From the NCBI GenBank assembly GCA_021777755.1, contig JAJYDE010000006.1:1-64000 (forward strand): a stretch of 64,000 bases of DNA. Reading direction: 5' to 3'. The notes below the pieces were generated by a model that saw only the letters and a list, made by a program, of their open reading frames with translations, was not told where the DNA came from and made no database searches. Origin of the DNA: Deltaproteobacteria bacterium. Its GTDB lineage: Bacteria > Desulfobacterota > Syntrophobacteria > Syntrophobacterales > Syntrophobacteraceae. Every line of letters starts with the position of its first letter. Position 1 is the first letter of the stretch. Below are positions 9,523-18,880 of the stretch, piece after piece. The position numbers and the translations under genes are program-made.

Positions 9523-10250
9523 GCCATTGAAATCAGAAAGATCAACCCCGCAAGGCTTGTCAGGGACAATGTGCGCACCGCCTTTTTCTCTGCCGCGGGG
9601 GTGCCTTTTTGCGCCATGAGCAAAAAGGAGCCCAGGGTGATCAGTTCAAAAAAGAAATAGAAAAAGCTCATATCGTTTGAGAGCACCGTACCGTTAAGAG
9701 CGCCGATGCAAACAAGCAGCAAGGCGAAAAACCTGTGCCGGCTCGACTGTTTCAAATCGGCATTGTCTTCCAGAGCCCGCAGGCTCGGAATGAAAGACAG
9801 CCGCATTGTCGAGAGTGCGGTGGCTATGGACGCAACCATGATAACCATGAGCGACAGGTTGTCCCCGTAGAGGGTGTCAACGGGAGGTTTCCCCTTTATA
9901 AAGAAATTCAAAAATGCCAGAAGAACAATTTGCAATACTGAAAGAATTTTTATCACAGGATGGCGAAATCTGGACCCGAAGTAAAAAATGAGACCCAGCA
10001 GGATAAAGTCCGCCACTCGGATCGCCGCGTGCGGGTCGATCCCCCACACGGGCAGAAGAGAAAGCCCGAGGGGAACTCGCGACGACATCAGCAATACACC
10101 GATAGCCATCGCCGTGGTCGTGACGGAAACGATAAAGGATTGCAAGGGCAGCGATCGAAGTTGATAGACGCACAGGGCCGCCAGAAAAGGGGAAACGATG
10201 AACAAGAACAAAAGGACCGGTGAACTGAAATTGGGAATGGCGTGTTCCAT
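9519..10250 (-). CDS. Truncated proton-translocating NADH-quinone oxidoreductase/antiporter-like membrane protein (N-terminal portion only)
   Basis: Multi-TM protein; C-term LSNDMSFFYFFFELITLGSFLLMAQ resembles the start of the Proton_antipo_M core, then stops at 243 aa, abutting lipA tail-to-tail. Confidence 0.6.
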   Translation of the reverse strand: MEHAIPNFSSPVLLFLFIVSPFLAALCVYQLRSLPLQSFIVSVTTTAMAIGVLLMSSRVPLGLSLLPVWGIDPHAAIRVADFILLGLIFYFGSRFRHPVIKILSVLQIVLLAFLNFFIKGKPPVDTLYGDNLSLMVIMVASIATALSTMRLSFIPSLRALEDNADLKQSSRHRFFALLLVCIGALNGTVLSNDMSFFYFFFELITLGSFLLMAQKGTPAAEKKAVRTLSLTSLAGLIFLISMA

Positions 10251-10520
10251 GACTTACTCCCTTTGGGCCGCGAAGAAGGAATTCTTTTGAGCCTGATAAA
10301 GAGGTCGACCGGGCCGGCCATGCCGTGCCCGACGACTTCAAGGAGATGGAATTGGATATCGAGCGACAACGGGATCATCCAGCGTTCGTGGACATGGAAG
10401 GAGCAAGTCTTGTTCCATCGGCCGTGCTAGCGCTCTGCGCCTTGCTTTGAGCTGATTGGACAAAAGGATGGGGCGGCTGGGAAAGCCCGCTTTCGAAAGT
10501 TTTCGTTGACATCGGTTGTA

Positions 10521-10537
10521 ACCTGAAAATTTCAGGT
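10521..10537. promoter_or_regulatory. 17-nt palindrome (possible operator)
   Basis: ACCTGAAA-a-TTTCAGGT, with ttgaca 10506-10511 nearby. Confidence 0.3.
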
Positions 10538-10556
10538 CGAGGTCCGCTTGGCCAAC

Positions 10557-11027
10557 CTAGCCGATTTTTTTGGTGAGGTTTATGAAGTCGCTTCTTTCGA
10601 AATCAAGCGTCCTGAAAAAGGAAAGAATGTCCGTGGAATCCCACCGAACGGAGGTATAGACCCTGGTAATGCCCTGAGATTTGTAGAATTTGAAGCTTTC
10701 CTCGGCCAAATGCGCCCCAACGCCCCCGCCCATGTGTTTGGGGTCGACGCCGAAGGTCGCGATCCAGCCGCTTTTGTCAATCCCGAACCCGAGGGTCAGA
10801 ACGTAGCTGATCATAAACCCGATGACTTTACCGTCCAATTCGGCCACAAAGCAGGCGGAATCCTTACCCCGGGCGTGGGCCTCGATCATCTCGTCGAAAT
10901 CGGCCTCCGTCCCCTTTTTGGTGATCTCGGTATAAATCCGCGCTATCCCTTGCGAATCCTCCGGTCTCATCCGCCTTATCAGTGCGACCCTGTCGGCTGA
11001 ATCCATCGCCTTGCCCGCCCTTTTCAC
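10557..11027 (-). CDS. GNAT family N-acetyltransferase
   Basis: IRRMRPEDSQGIARIYTEI...CFVAELDGKVIGFMISYV...WIATFGVDPKHMGGGVGAHLAEESFKF acetyl-CoA-binding pattern. Confidence 0.85.
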   Translation of the reverse strand: MKRAGKAMDSADRVALIRRMRPEDSQGIARIYTEITKKGTEADFDEMIEAHARGKDSACFVAELDGKVIGFMISYVLTLGFGIDKSGWIATFGVDPKHMGGGVGAHLAEESFKFYKSQGITRVYTSVRWDSTDILSFFRTLDFERSDFINLTKKIG

Positions 11028-11031
11028 TGGT

Positions 11032-11271
11032 TCAATCTATACGAATCACCTTGACCCGATGGCCAACCCAATCCGGGGGCAGATAGATCCTGCCGCTGTT
11101 GCCGCTGAGCCGCACCCTTTTTTCGAGCATCTCCTCGCCAAAGACTTCAAAGCGGACCATTTTATGAACAGCCTCCGCGGAGGGCTCCGATTCGGCACTC
11201 GCTTCGATCGGGATGCGATCTTCGCTCATATCAATTTCCATCGCCGCTTTTGCACGGCCCCGGTTAGTCAT
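11032..11271 (-). CDS. DUF2080-like transposon-associated small protein (copy 1)
   Basis: VRFEVFGEEMLEKRVRLSGNSGRIYLPPDWVGHRVKVIRID. Confidence 0.7.
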   Translation of the reverse strand: MTNRGRAKAAMEIDMSEDRIPIEASAESEPSAEAVHKMVRFEVFGEEMLEKRVRLSGNSGRIYLPPDWVGHRVKVIRID

Positions 11272-11327
11272 TTCAGTCTCTTCAACCCTCTCCGGCGATC
11301 AGGCGCCAAGCCTCAGCCCGGCCCGCC

Positions 11328-11621
11328 TCACCCCAGCCTTATTACCTTGACCCGGCCGCCGACCCAATCCGGGGGCAAATAGACCCGCCCGCTGTTTCCG
11401 CTGGGTTTGACTTCTTTTTCGACCATCTCCTGGCCGAAGACCTCGAACTTGACCCGGTTCAGAGCGGTCGGACCCTTTTTCACATTCACCGCGGTATCAG
11501 CGGAGGGCTTTGCTTCCCCGGTAATCATCTTTTCCATCGGCGCCTCATGTTCAGAGCTGACTCGCACGTCGCCGGGGTTGGCAAAGCAAACCAATCTACC
11601 ACCCGATGCGTGCACGGTCAA
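11328..11621 (-). CDS. DUF2080-like transposon-associated small protein (copy 2)
   Basis: VKFEVFGQEMVEKEVKPSGNSGRVYLPPDWVGGRVKVIRLG, paralogous to the adjacent ORF. Confidence 0.7.
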   Translation of the reverse strand: MTVHASGGRLVCFANPGDVRVSSEHEAPMEKMITGEAKPSADTAVNVKKGPTALNRVKFEVFGQEMVEKEVKPSGNSGRVYLPPDWVGGRVKVIRLG

Positions 11622-11824
11622 GCCATTTGCCGGCTACAAAGCAATCATAATGTGGCTGCATGCAGGGAGGGCTGGCCCCAGCTCCTCTGCACGTTCCGAA
11701 GTTGCTCTTGACTAAATACATCATAGCTGTATTATAGCTCCACAGTGGTTCCAAGCCAACTGAAAAGTTTTGTGGCCTTAAGGCAAACCGAAGCGAACTC
11801 TTTAGACCTCCAATGGGGGAAGCC

Positions 11825-12574
11825 ATGTTACTGGAAGGGAAAAATGCCATTGTCACGGGCGGCTCGCAAGGGATCGGCGCGGCCTGCGCGCTCGAATTGG
11901 CCGCCGAAGGGGCGAATATCTGTCTCACCTATCGCAGGCACGAGGAGGAAGCGCAGAGCCATGTTCAGCGGATCTCCAGCATGGGCCGCAAGGCGATTGC
12001 GGTTAAATGCGACATTTCGGTCTTCGTCGAGGCCGAACAGGTGGTGAAGCAGACAGTTGATGCCTTCGGCTGTGTGGACATCCTGGTCAACAACGCCGGA
12101 ATGAATTGGGATGCCGTGTCGTGGAAAATGACCGAAGAGCAGTGGGACAGGGTGCTGGAAGTCAACCTCAAGGGCTATTTCAATTTCACCCGCAACGTCG
12201 CCCCGCTTTTCAAGGAGCGCCAGTACGGAAAGATCGTGAACATCACCTCGATAAACGGGATGCGCGGCAAATTCGGTCAGTCCAACTATTGTGCTTCCAA
12301 GGCGGGAATAATCGGCTATACCAAGGCGGTGGCAAGAGAGCTGGGAGCTTTCAACGTCAACGTAAACGCGGTTGCCCCCGGTTTGATCGAAACCCCCATG
12401 CTGCGAGAGTCGCCCAGTCGGGACAAAATAGTTGACATGGCAATGGGGGAGATTGTTATGAAAAGGCTGGGGCAACCGGAAGAACTTGCCTACGTCGTAG
12501 CCTTTCTTGCCTCCGACAAGGCGCGCCACATCACCGGAGAAGTCATTCGAGTCGATGGCGGCCAATACATCTAG
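11825..12574 (+). CDS. SDR family oxidoreductase (FabG-like)
   Basis: TGGSQGIG cofactor motif, NNAG, Ser...YCASKAG active site. Confidence 0.92.
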   Translation: MLLEGKNAIVTGGSQGIGAACALELAAEGANICLTYRRHEEEAQSHVQRISSMGRKAIAVKCDISVFVEAEQVVKQTVDAFGCVDILVNNAGMNWDAVSWKMTEEQWDRVLEVNLKGYFNFTRNVAPLFKERQYGKIVNITSINGMRGKFGQSNYCASKAGIIGYTKAVARELGAFNVNVNAVAPGLIETPMLRESPSRDKIVDMAMGEIVMKRLGQPEELAYVVAFLASDKARHITGEVIRVDGGQYI

Positions 12575-12594
12575 CTTACAGGGGGAATCCCGAC

Positions 12595-13365
12595 ATGAGC
12601 GAACTCCGGTTTTTCAAGTTTGAAAGGGCAAACGGCGCGGCCCGAATCTGGCTGGCGCGTCCAAAGCATAATGTGCTCAATCTGGATATGATGAAGGAAC
12701 TCAACTCGGTTCTCGAATCGCTTTGCTCGGATAATGAGCTTAAATGCCTTGTCCTTTTGGCCGAGGGGAAAAGCTGGTGCGCCGGAGTCGAGGTGGGCGA
12801 TCACAAACCCGAGTGCGCCCCCGCGATGATAGAGGTTTTCGACCGGATTTTCGATTTGCTCGGCCGGTTGGAGGTGCCGGTCATTGCGGCGGTCCACGGG
12901 GCCTGTTTGGGCGGAGGGATGGAACTCGCCATAGGATGTGACATCATTGTCGCCTCGGAAACCGCCAAATTCGGCCAGCCGGAAATCAAACTGGGGTTTT
13001 TCCCCCCCTATGCGGCGGCGCGGCTTCCGGAAATGGTCGGAACATCGAAAGCCATCGAAATCTGTACTACAGGCAGAACATACAACGCCCGTGAAGCCCT
13101 CGAGCTCGGCTTTGTGAGCCGGGTGGTCGAGGAGGGCGTTTTTGCCGCGACAGTGGACGGTCTGATCGATGAGATTTGCCAAAACAGCCCCCTTATCATT
13201 CGCATGAATAAACGGGCGATAAACATGGTAAAGGGTCTTTCACCACGGGAAGCGGCAAGAAAATCAAACGATTATTTCCTCAATTCCCTCATGAAGACCG
13301 AAGACACCCTGGAAGGAATAAGGAGTTTCGAAGAAAAGCGAAAACCGGTGTGGAAAAACAGGTAA
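12595..13365 (+). CDS. Enoyl-CoA hydratase/isomerase family protein, similar to cyclohexa-1,5-diene-1-carbonyl-CoA hydratase
   Basis: Crotonase fold motifs; WCAGVEVGDHKPE...MIEVFDRIFDLL and HGACLGGGMELAIGCDIIVASETAKFGQPEIKLGFFPP resemble remembered dienoyl-CoA hydratases. Confidence 0.75.
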   Translation: MSELRFFKFERANGAARIWLARPKHNVLNLDMMKELNSVLESLCSDNELKCLVLLAEGKSWCAGVEVGDHKPECAPAMIEVFDRIFDLLGRLEVPVIAAVHGACLGGGMELAIGCDIIVASETAKFGQPEIKLGFFPPYAAARLPEMVGTSKAIEICTTGRTYNAREALELGFVSRVVEEGVFAATVDGLIDEICQNSPLIIRMNKRAINMVKGLSPREAARKSNDYFLNSLMKTEDTLEGIRSFEEKRKPVWKNR

Positions 13366-13396
13366 GCTAAACCGGGGTCGAAAGGATGGCGTTAAA

Positions 13397-13963
13397 GTGA
13401 GCAAGCCCGCATTGCTTATAATAGATATGGTCAGGGACACCTTCGACGATTCGAAAAAATTCCCCATAACCCCTTTTGCCCGCAAGATAATCGCGCCGAT
13501 AAACAACCTGATCGCGATTTTCAGAAAACACGGCTGGCCGGTCGTATTTTCAACCGACGCCTTCAAACAGGAGGACTTCATCTTCACCGGACGCATGAAG
13601 CCTCATAGTCTGGCCGGAACCCGGGGGGCCGAGGTGATCGAAGATCTTGACATGCGGCCCCGGGACCTGTGGTTGCCCAAACCGAGGTTTTCCGCCTTTT
13701 TCAATACCGACCTGGCCGAAAGGCTTAGAGCCGATGGGGTTTCACTTTGCGCCGTGGCCGGTATCGCCACAAATTTTTGTGTGCTTTCCACCGTCTTTGA
13801 CGCCCTTTGCTCAGACTTTCGCGCCGTTTTGCTCGAAGACTGCACCGCGGCTTTTTCCGAAGAAGTTCACAGCCGCACCGTGGATAACTACCGCCGCAAT
13901 CCTCTCCATCCTCTGTTCAGGGTCTGCACCTCGGGCGAGTTTGTCGCCGAGCCGGGTTTTTGA
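13397..13963 (+). CDS. Isochorismatase-like cysteine hydrolase (GTG start)
   Basis: PALLIIDMVRDTF, KPRFSAFFNTDL, AVAGIATNFCVLSTVFDA motif. Confidence 0.88.
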   Translation: MSKPALLIIDMVRDTFDDSKKFPITPFARKIIAPINNLIAIFRKHGWPVVFSTDAFKQEDFIFTGRMKPHSLAGTRGAEVIEDLDMRPRDLWLPKPRFSAFFNTDLAERLRADGVSLCAVAGIATNFCVLSTVFDALCSDFRAVLLEDCTAAFSEEVHSRTVDNYRRNPLHPLFRVCTSGEFVAEPGF

Positions 13964-14127
13964 CTCGCAATCGGTCAGGGGGGCCGGAGCGTTTTGAGCT
14001 TTTTTTCCGGCGCCCCCCGGGTCTTCCAGGTCGCTTGCATTAAAAATAGTTCAACAAACGAGGCTCATGGGCTTGATCCGGCGCTGCGCCCTTGTTATAA
14101 AAACGGTTTTTGAAAGGGAATCGCCGC

Positions 14128-15915
14128 ATGAAACGTAACGACATTCGCAACCTGGCCATTATCGCCCATGTTGATCACGGCAAAACGACTCTTGTGGACG
14201 CCATGCTGTGGCAGGGTGGCATTTTTCGGGAAAACGAGCAGGTCGCCGAACGGGTTATGGACAGCCTTGATCTGGAGCGGGAAAAGGGCATCACCATCAT
14301 GGCCAAAAATACGGCCATCGTCTACAAGGGGGTGAAGATCAATATTGTCGATACCCCCGGTCATGCGGACTTCGGAGGCGAAGTCGAGAGGACGCTGAAC
14401 ATGGTCGAAGGCGTGCTGCTGCTTGTCGATGCGACCGAAGGCCCTCTTCCCCAAACCCGGTTCGTTCTCGGAAAAGCCCTGGCCATGGGACTGCCGCCGA
14501 TTCTTGTGATAAACAAAATCGATCGGCCCGACAGGCGAATAAGCGAAGTGCTCGACGAGACCTACGATCTTTTTATCGATCTGGACGCAAGCGAAGATCA
14601 GCTGAATTTCCCCGTCCTCTACACCAATGCCAAGGCGGGAATCGCTCAGACCGATCCGGACGTGGAGGGGCAAGACCTGGTGCCGCTTTTTGACACGATT
14701 CTAACGTCCATACCCGCGCCGTCCCACGATCCCGGGGCCCCTCTCCAATTCCTGGTGACCACGCTCAACCACAGCGACTACGTCGGCAGAACGGCAATCG
14801 GTAAAATTGTCAACGGGACCTTGCAAAAAGGCGCCGAGGTCATGCTGCTAAAAGCCGACGGCGCCTCTCGAAAGGCTTCCATCAGCGTGCTCTACACCTA
14901 CGAGGGTTTAAATCGCGTGGAGAAACAAATTGCCGAGGCCGGCGACATTGCCGCGGTCGCGGGAATGGAGGATATTTTCATCGGAGACACCCTGGGAGAT
15001 CCGGAAGATCCCCGGCGTCTACCCGCCATATCCGTCGAAGAACCGACCATATCCATGGTCTTTACGGTCAACACCTCTCCTTTGGCCGGAAAAGAGGGCC
15101 GATATCTCACCTCCCGCCACATCAAGGAACGGTTGGACAAGGAACTGCTCTACAATGTGAGCATTCGGGTGGAGCAGGCCGAAAACCGTGAATCATACCA
15201 GGTTAGCGCCCGGGGAGAACTCCAACTGGCCGTGCTTGTCGAGACGATGCGCCGGGAGGGCTTCGAGATTTCAATTTCCAGGCCCAAAGTGATAACCAGG
15301 GAAATCGACGGAGTGCTGTGCGAACCTGTCGAGCTTGCCACGGTGGATATCCCGGAAGATTGCATCGGGATAGTCACCGAAATGTTGAGCGGCCGTCGCG
15401 GCAGAATGACAAGGATGGTCAACAACGGCTTTGGCCGTGTGCGACTCGAGTTCGAAATTCCATCCCGGGGTCTAATAGGTTTTCGCGGCCGGTTTTTGAC
15501 CGAAACCCGCGGGGCGGGGATTCTCAATACGCTCCTTTTGGGCTACCGGCAGCACTCGGGCGAAATCCCGGCCCGCACCAACGGAGTGTTGGTCTCCGAC
15601 CGCGAAGGCAAGGCGGTCACCTTTGCCATCTATCATCTCCAGCCTCGGGGGACAATTTTTGTCAACCCCGGCGAACCGGTCTATTCGGGCATGGTCGTGG
15701 GAGAAAATTCACGCGCCGAGGACATCTGGGTCAATATCACCAAGGAAAAAAAGCTCACCAATATGAGGGCCTCCGGTTCCGACGAGGCCTTGAGGATCAT
15801 ACCGCCGCGCCGGTTCAGCCTCGAGCAGGCCATGGAATACATCTCCGATGACGAACTGGTTGAAATCACCCCTTCTTCGATCCGGCTGCGCAAGAGGAAA
15901 AATCGTCAGCACTGA
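14128..15915 (+). CDS. typA: Translational GTPase TypA/BipA
   Basis: [53 protein letters not shown], full length. Confidence 0.97.
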   Translation: MKRNDIRNLAIIAHVDHGKTTLVDAMLWQGGIFRENEQVAERVMDSLDLEREKGITIMAKNTAIVYKGVKINIVDTPGHADFGGEVERTLNMVEGVLLLVDATEGPLPQTRFVLGKALAMGLPPILVINKIDRPDRRISEVLDETYDLFIDLDASEDQLNFPVLYTNAKAGIAQTDPDVEGQDLVPLFDTILTSIPAPSHDPGAPLQFLVTTLNHSDYVGRTAIGKIVNGTLQKGAEVMLLKADGASRKASISVLYTYEGLNRVEKQIAEAGDIAAVAGMEDIFIGDTLGDPEDPRRLPAISVEEPTISMVFTVNTSPLAGKEGRYLTSRHIKERLDKELLYNVSIRVEQAENRESYQVSARGELQLAVLVETMRREGFEISISRPKVITREIDGVLCEPVELATVDIPEDCIGIVTEMLSGRRGRMTRMVNNGFGRVRLEFEIPSRGLIGFRGRFLTETRGAGILNTLLLGYRQHSGEIPARTNGVLVSDREGKAVTFAIYHLQPRGTIFVNPGEPVYSGMVVGENSRAEDIWVNITKEKKLTNMRASGSDEALRIIPPRRFSLEQAMEYISDDELVEITPSSIRLRKRKNRQH

Positions 15916-15934
15916 GCGTTTTGTCATTCCATAG

Positions 15935-15968
15935 GAGATGGAGGCGGGAGAGATCCCGCCTCCATCTC
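15935..15968. terminator. Perfect 15-bp hairpin downstream of typA
   Basis: GAGATGGAGGCGGGA-gaga-TCCCGCCTCCATCTC read directly. Confidence 0.7.
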
Positions 15969-16133
15969 GATTCAGGAGTTCCCGTGTAATAAATGGCGTA
16001 AAGGCCAGCTCCCTTAAAGGGCTCTGATGGGGGTAACGGTGAGATTGGTTGTTCCAGGAGGGCGCGGACCACACTTTCGGCAAGATTTTTCTTGTCGAGG
16101 GGATTACAGGGCGGCTGCTCTTGAATCGCGGAT

Positions 16134-17297
16134 TCACCCTGAAAGCACCCTTCGAATTTCACTCGCCACAATTCCCGCAAGCTTCACCGGCACGGCATTT
16201 CCAAGTTGTCGCATCGACTCGGTCCAGGAACCCTGAAATATGTAATTGTCTGGAAAGGTCTGAAGTCTTGCCGATTCTCTCACCGTGAAATATCTCACGG
16301 CGCCATCATCCTTGACAAGCATATTCTCGCCGCCCGGTACTCCGTGGCCTCCGGCTTTTAGTGTCTTCGCCGGTTCATCGAGCGGGCTTCCAGTATGCCC
16401 TTTGTATGTCCGCGCACCGGGATTGAGACGATGATTGGGAATGGTGGAGCAAATGTCACTGGCGGGATCGGGGAGAGCCGATATGGCATCCCTGATCGTC
16501 TTCCAGGGTTTCAGTGCCGGGGGAATAAACGAGGACTTAACGTGCACGATTCTTGGCATGAGGCCGTTCGACGGATTTGGCCGACTTTTCCGCAGGATAT
16601 TGTGTCTCTCCCAATAATTACCTGTCTTCCACTGGCTCCAAAGCAAAGCGTCCAGAGAATGCGTCTGTTCTGGAAAAGACCAGCTCTGTTCAACATCTGA
16701 GCGGAAGCCGACAATGAAAACCCTCTCACGCTTTTGGGCAACGCCGTAATTGGCCGCATTGAGAAGACGGGCAACGATCCTGTAATGAAGGCCATGATGC
16801 GAACCTGCCGTTTGGTGTTGCCGCAGTCGGGACAGGTGATCGATCAGCGATTCACCCTCCCTTCTAACTATTTCAGGGTATTCGAGCTGTAGACGGATAT
16901 ACTTGAAATAAGACGAGAAAGACTGGCGTAGAAGTCCTTTCACGTTTTCTATCAGAATTGCGCGAGGCTTAAGCTCACGAATGGCGCGGAACACCTCCGG
17001 GAACATATTGCGTTCGTCGTTCTGCCCTCTGTGCTTGCCTCCAATCGAAAACGGCTGGCATGGCGGACCGCCGCCCAGAAGGTCTATTTGCCCCCTGATC
17101 GTCGAGTAGTCGAAATCCGCAACATTCATTTCGTAGATCGGCCAATCGGAAACCGGGTATGTTCCCGAAGCCTTATTGTGGCGCATCGTGGAACACGCGT
17201 TTTTGTCCCACTCGATCACCGCTTCGTGTCGAAACCCGGCGTTTGAGGTCCCTATGGCCAGGCCTCCAGCTCCGGTAAATAATTCAACCGATCGCAC
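16134..17297 (-). CDS. dcm: DNA (cytosine-5-)-methyltransferase
   Basis: SVELFTGAGGLAIGTSNAGF (motif I), GGPPCQPFSIGGKHRG (motif IV), ENVKG (VI), QLGNAVP (X). Confidence 0.95.
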   Translation of the reverse strand: MRSVELFTGAGGLAIGTSNAGFRHEAVIEWDKNACSTMRHNKASGTYPVSDWPIYEMNVADFDYSTIRGQIDLLGGGPPCQPFSIGGKHRGQNDERNMFPEVFRAIRELKPRAILIENVKGLLRQSFSSYFKYIRLQLEYPEIVRREGESLIDHLSRLRQHQTAGSHHGLHYRIVARLLNAANYGVAQKRERVFIVGFRSDVEQSWSFPEQTHSLDALLWSQWKTGNYWERHNILRKSRPNPSNGLMPRIVHVKSSFIPPALKPWKTIRDAISALPDPASDICSTIPNHRLNPGARTYKGHTGSPLDEPAKTLKAGGHGVPGGENMLVKDDGAVRYFTVRESARLQTFPDNYIFQGSWTESMRQLGNAVPVKLAGIVASEIRRVLSG

Positions 17298-17706
17298 GCG
17301 AGCCCTCCATAAAAGCCGTTATCCGGTCCTGTAGCGCATAGTTGTCCTTCAATTCGCATTCCCAAATTACCAAATATTGCCAGCCCAGCAGCGCCAGTCG
17401 GGATTGGTTTGCGCGGTCTCGGTCCTTGTTCCCCTCCAACTTCGATTTCCAGAATTCGACCCTGGACTTGGGTATTCGAGCGTTTGGGCACCCATCGTGC
17501 CTATGCCAATAGCATCCGTGGACAAAAATGACTTTCCTCGACTTTGAGAATGTCAGATCCGGACATCCGGGAAGATCTCTTTGGTGCAGGCGATACCTGT
17601 AACCCATACCATGCACAAGGCCGCGGACCACCATTTCCGGTTTGGTGTCCTTCCCGCGCACGCGGCTCATAATTTCACTTCTCTCGGCCGGCGTAAGCGT
17701 ATCCAT
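17284..17706 (-). CDS. vsr: Very short patch repair endonuclease Vsr
   Basis: MDTLTPAERSEIMSRVRGKDTKPE...LPGCPDLTFSKSRKVIFVHGCYWHRHDGC; overlaps the dcm start. Confidence 0.95.
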   Translation of the reverse strand: MDTLTPAERSEIMSRVRGKDTKPEMVVRGLVHGMGYRYRLHQRDLPGCPDLTFSKSRKVIFVHGCYWHRHDGCPNARIPKSRVEFWKSKLEGNKDRDRANQSRLALLGWQYLVIWECELKDNYALQDRITAFMEGSRAIG

Positions 17707-18184
17707 TAAAACCTCCGAGCTAAAAATGACGCTTTTAAGAGTAGCAGCCTTGCGTTGTTTATTCAAGAACCGGCAGCCTCGATCGAGGAGGTGGACTGGA
17801 TGGTTTACTTGACGGGCGGCTATCCAGGCCGTCCAATCGCAGGGCGCCTGTCGATGAGGTCCTTGGGCTGGTTAAACACTAAAAAAAGCGTCACCGGGGG
17901 TGGAATGACAAGCACTTTTATGCCTGGTATCGCAAGGACGGAGGAACACGCGGTTATACGTGGGGCAAGTGTCGTTTTCAGGAGGCAAGATTGATGACGA
18001 AGGCATCCGGTTGCGGAAAACACAGGAAACGGGCGGCCTGGCCGGAGATGATGCCACACCGGGACGGCGGCATGAACAAATGGATGCACCGAGCGAATCT
18101 TCAATCAATAGGAGCGGGCGCGGGCAAACGTGGCGCCACATGTGCCCGCAGTCCCTTGAAATCCAGCCTGCGGCTGTCGATGCG

Positions 18185-18649
18185 TCAAGGCGCCGGGCAA
18201 TAGGTCGGTACGCCGTTTCTGTAGCACAAAACGGTCGGGGGCGGAGCCGCCGCCGAACCCGCGGCCGCTCCGGCCGCCGCTCCCGCGGCAACGCCCGCGG
18301 CGCCCCCTCCTGACCGGTAGTAACCATTCCAGTGCCCGTTGACAGTGCGGTTTACGTTGGTATTGACGTTTCTGTTCACATTCCCGTTATAATTGCGGTT
18401 GACACTTCCCGAATAACTCCGGCTGGTGGTTGCGGCCCCGCCGTGGAACGTGCGACCCGCATAGCCGCCTCCGCTGATCGCGCGGCCCGTACCGCCCGCT
18501 CTCACACCGCCCGCCCCGAGCCGGCCGGTTCTTTGCGTTACGCCCCCGAACCTGCCCCGGGCGTAGGCCTGCCCGGCAAGCAGTGTAAAACACAAAACCG
18601 CTGCGAGCAAAAAGGTAGAGGAAATAAACTTCAAACCCGTTGACCTCAT
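18185..18649 (-). CDS. Secreted Gly/Asn-rich low-complexity protein
   Basis: Signal peptide MRSTGLKFISSTFLLAAVLCFTLLAGQAYA; NRNYNGNVNRNVNTNVNRTVNGHWNGYYR repeats; Ala/Gly tract. Confidence 0.6.
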   Translation of the reverse strand: MRSTGLKFISSTFLLAAVLCFTLLAGQAYARGRFGGVTQRTGRLGAGGVRAGGTGRAISGGGYAGRTFHGGAATTSRSYSGSVNRNYNGNVNRNVNTNVNRTVNGHWNGYYRSGGGAAGVAAGAAAGAAAGSAAAPPPTVLCYRNGVPTYCPAP

Positions 18650-18880
18650 CTGTTTCTCCTTAATTTCCACAAAAAGACAAAAATCCGTCGTCCAAATTGA
18701 AATGTAACGACTGGAGCCAGCTTTTGCCATGTTTTAATGCGAATTTGAAAGTTTAAGTCCGCGCTCCGCTCCGGAGGACTGTCTTCGCGGGTGCTCGGTT
18801 CCTATCCGTCCGCCCGATGCTTAGGTTTTGGTGTAGCCGACCGGAATGGAACCGAACCCGATTCACGAAAGGTATCCTTC

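Noticed and set aside
18340-18430. Short periodic repeats considered as a CRISPR array
   Set aside because: They encode the NRN/NVN amino-acid repeats of a secreted protein; period and spacing do not fit repeat-spacer structure.
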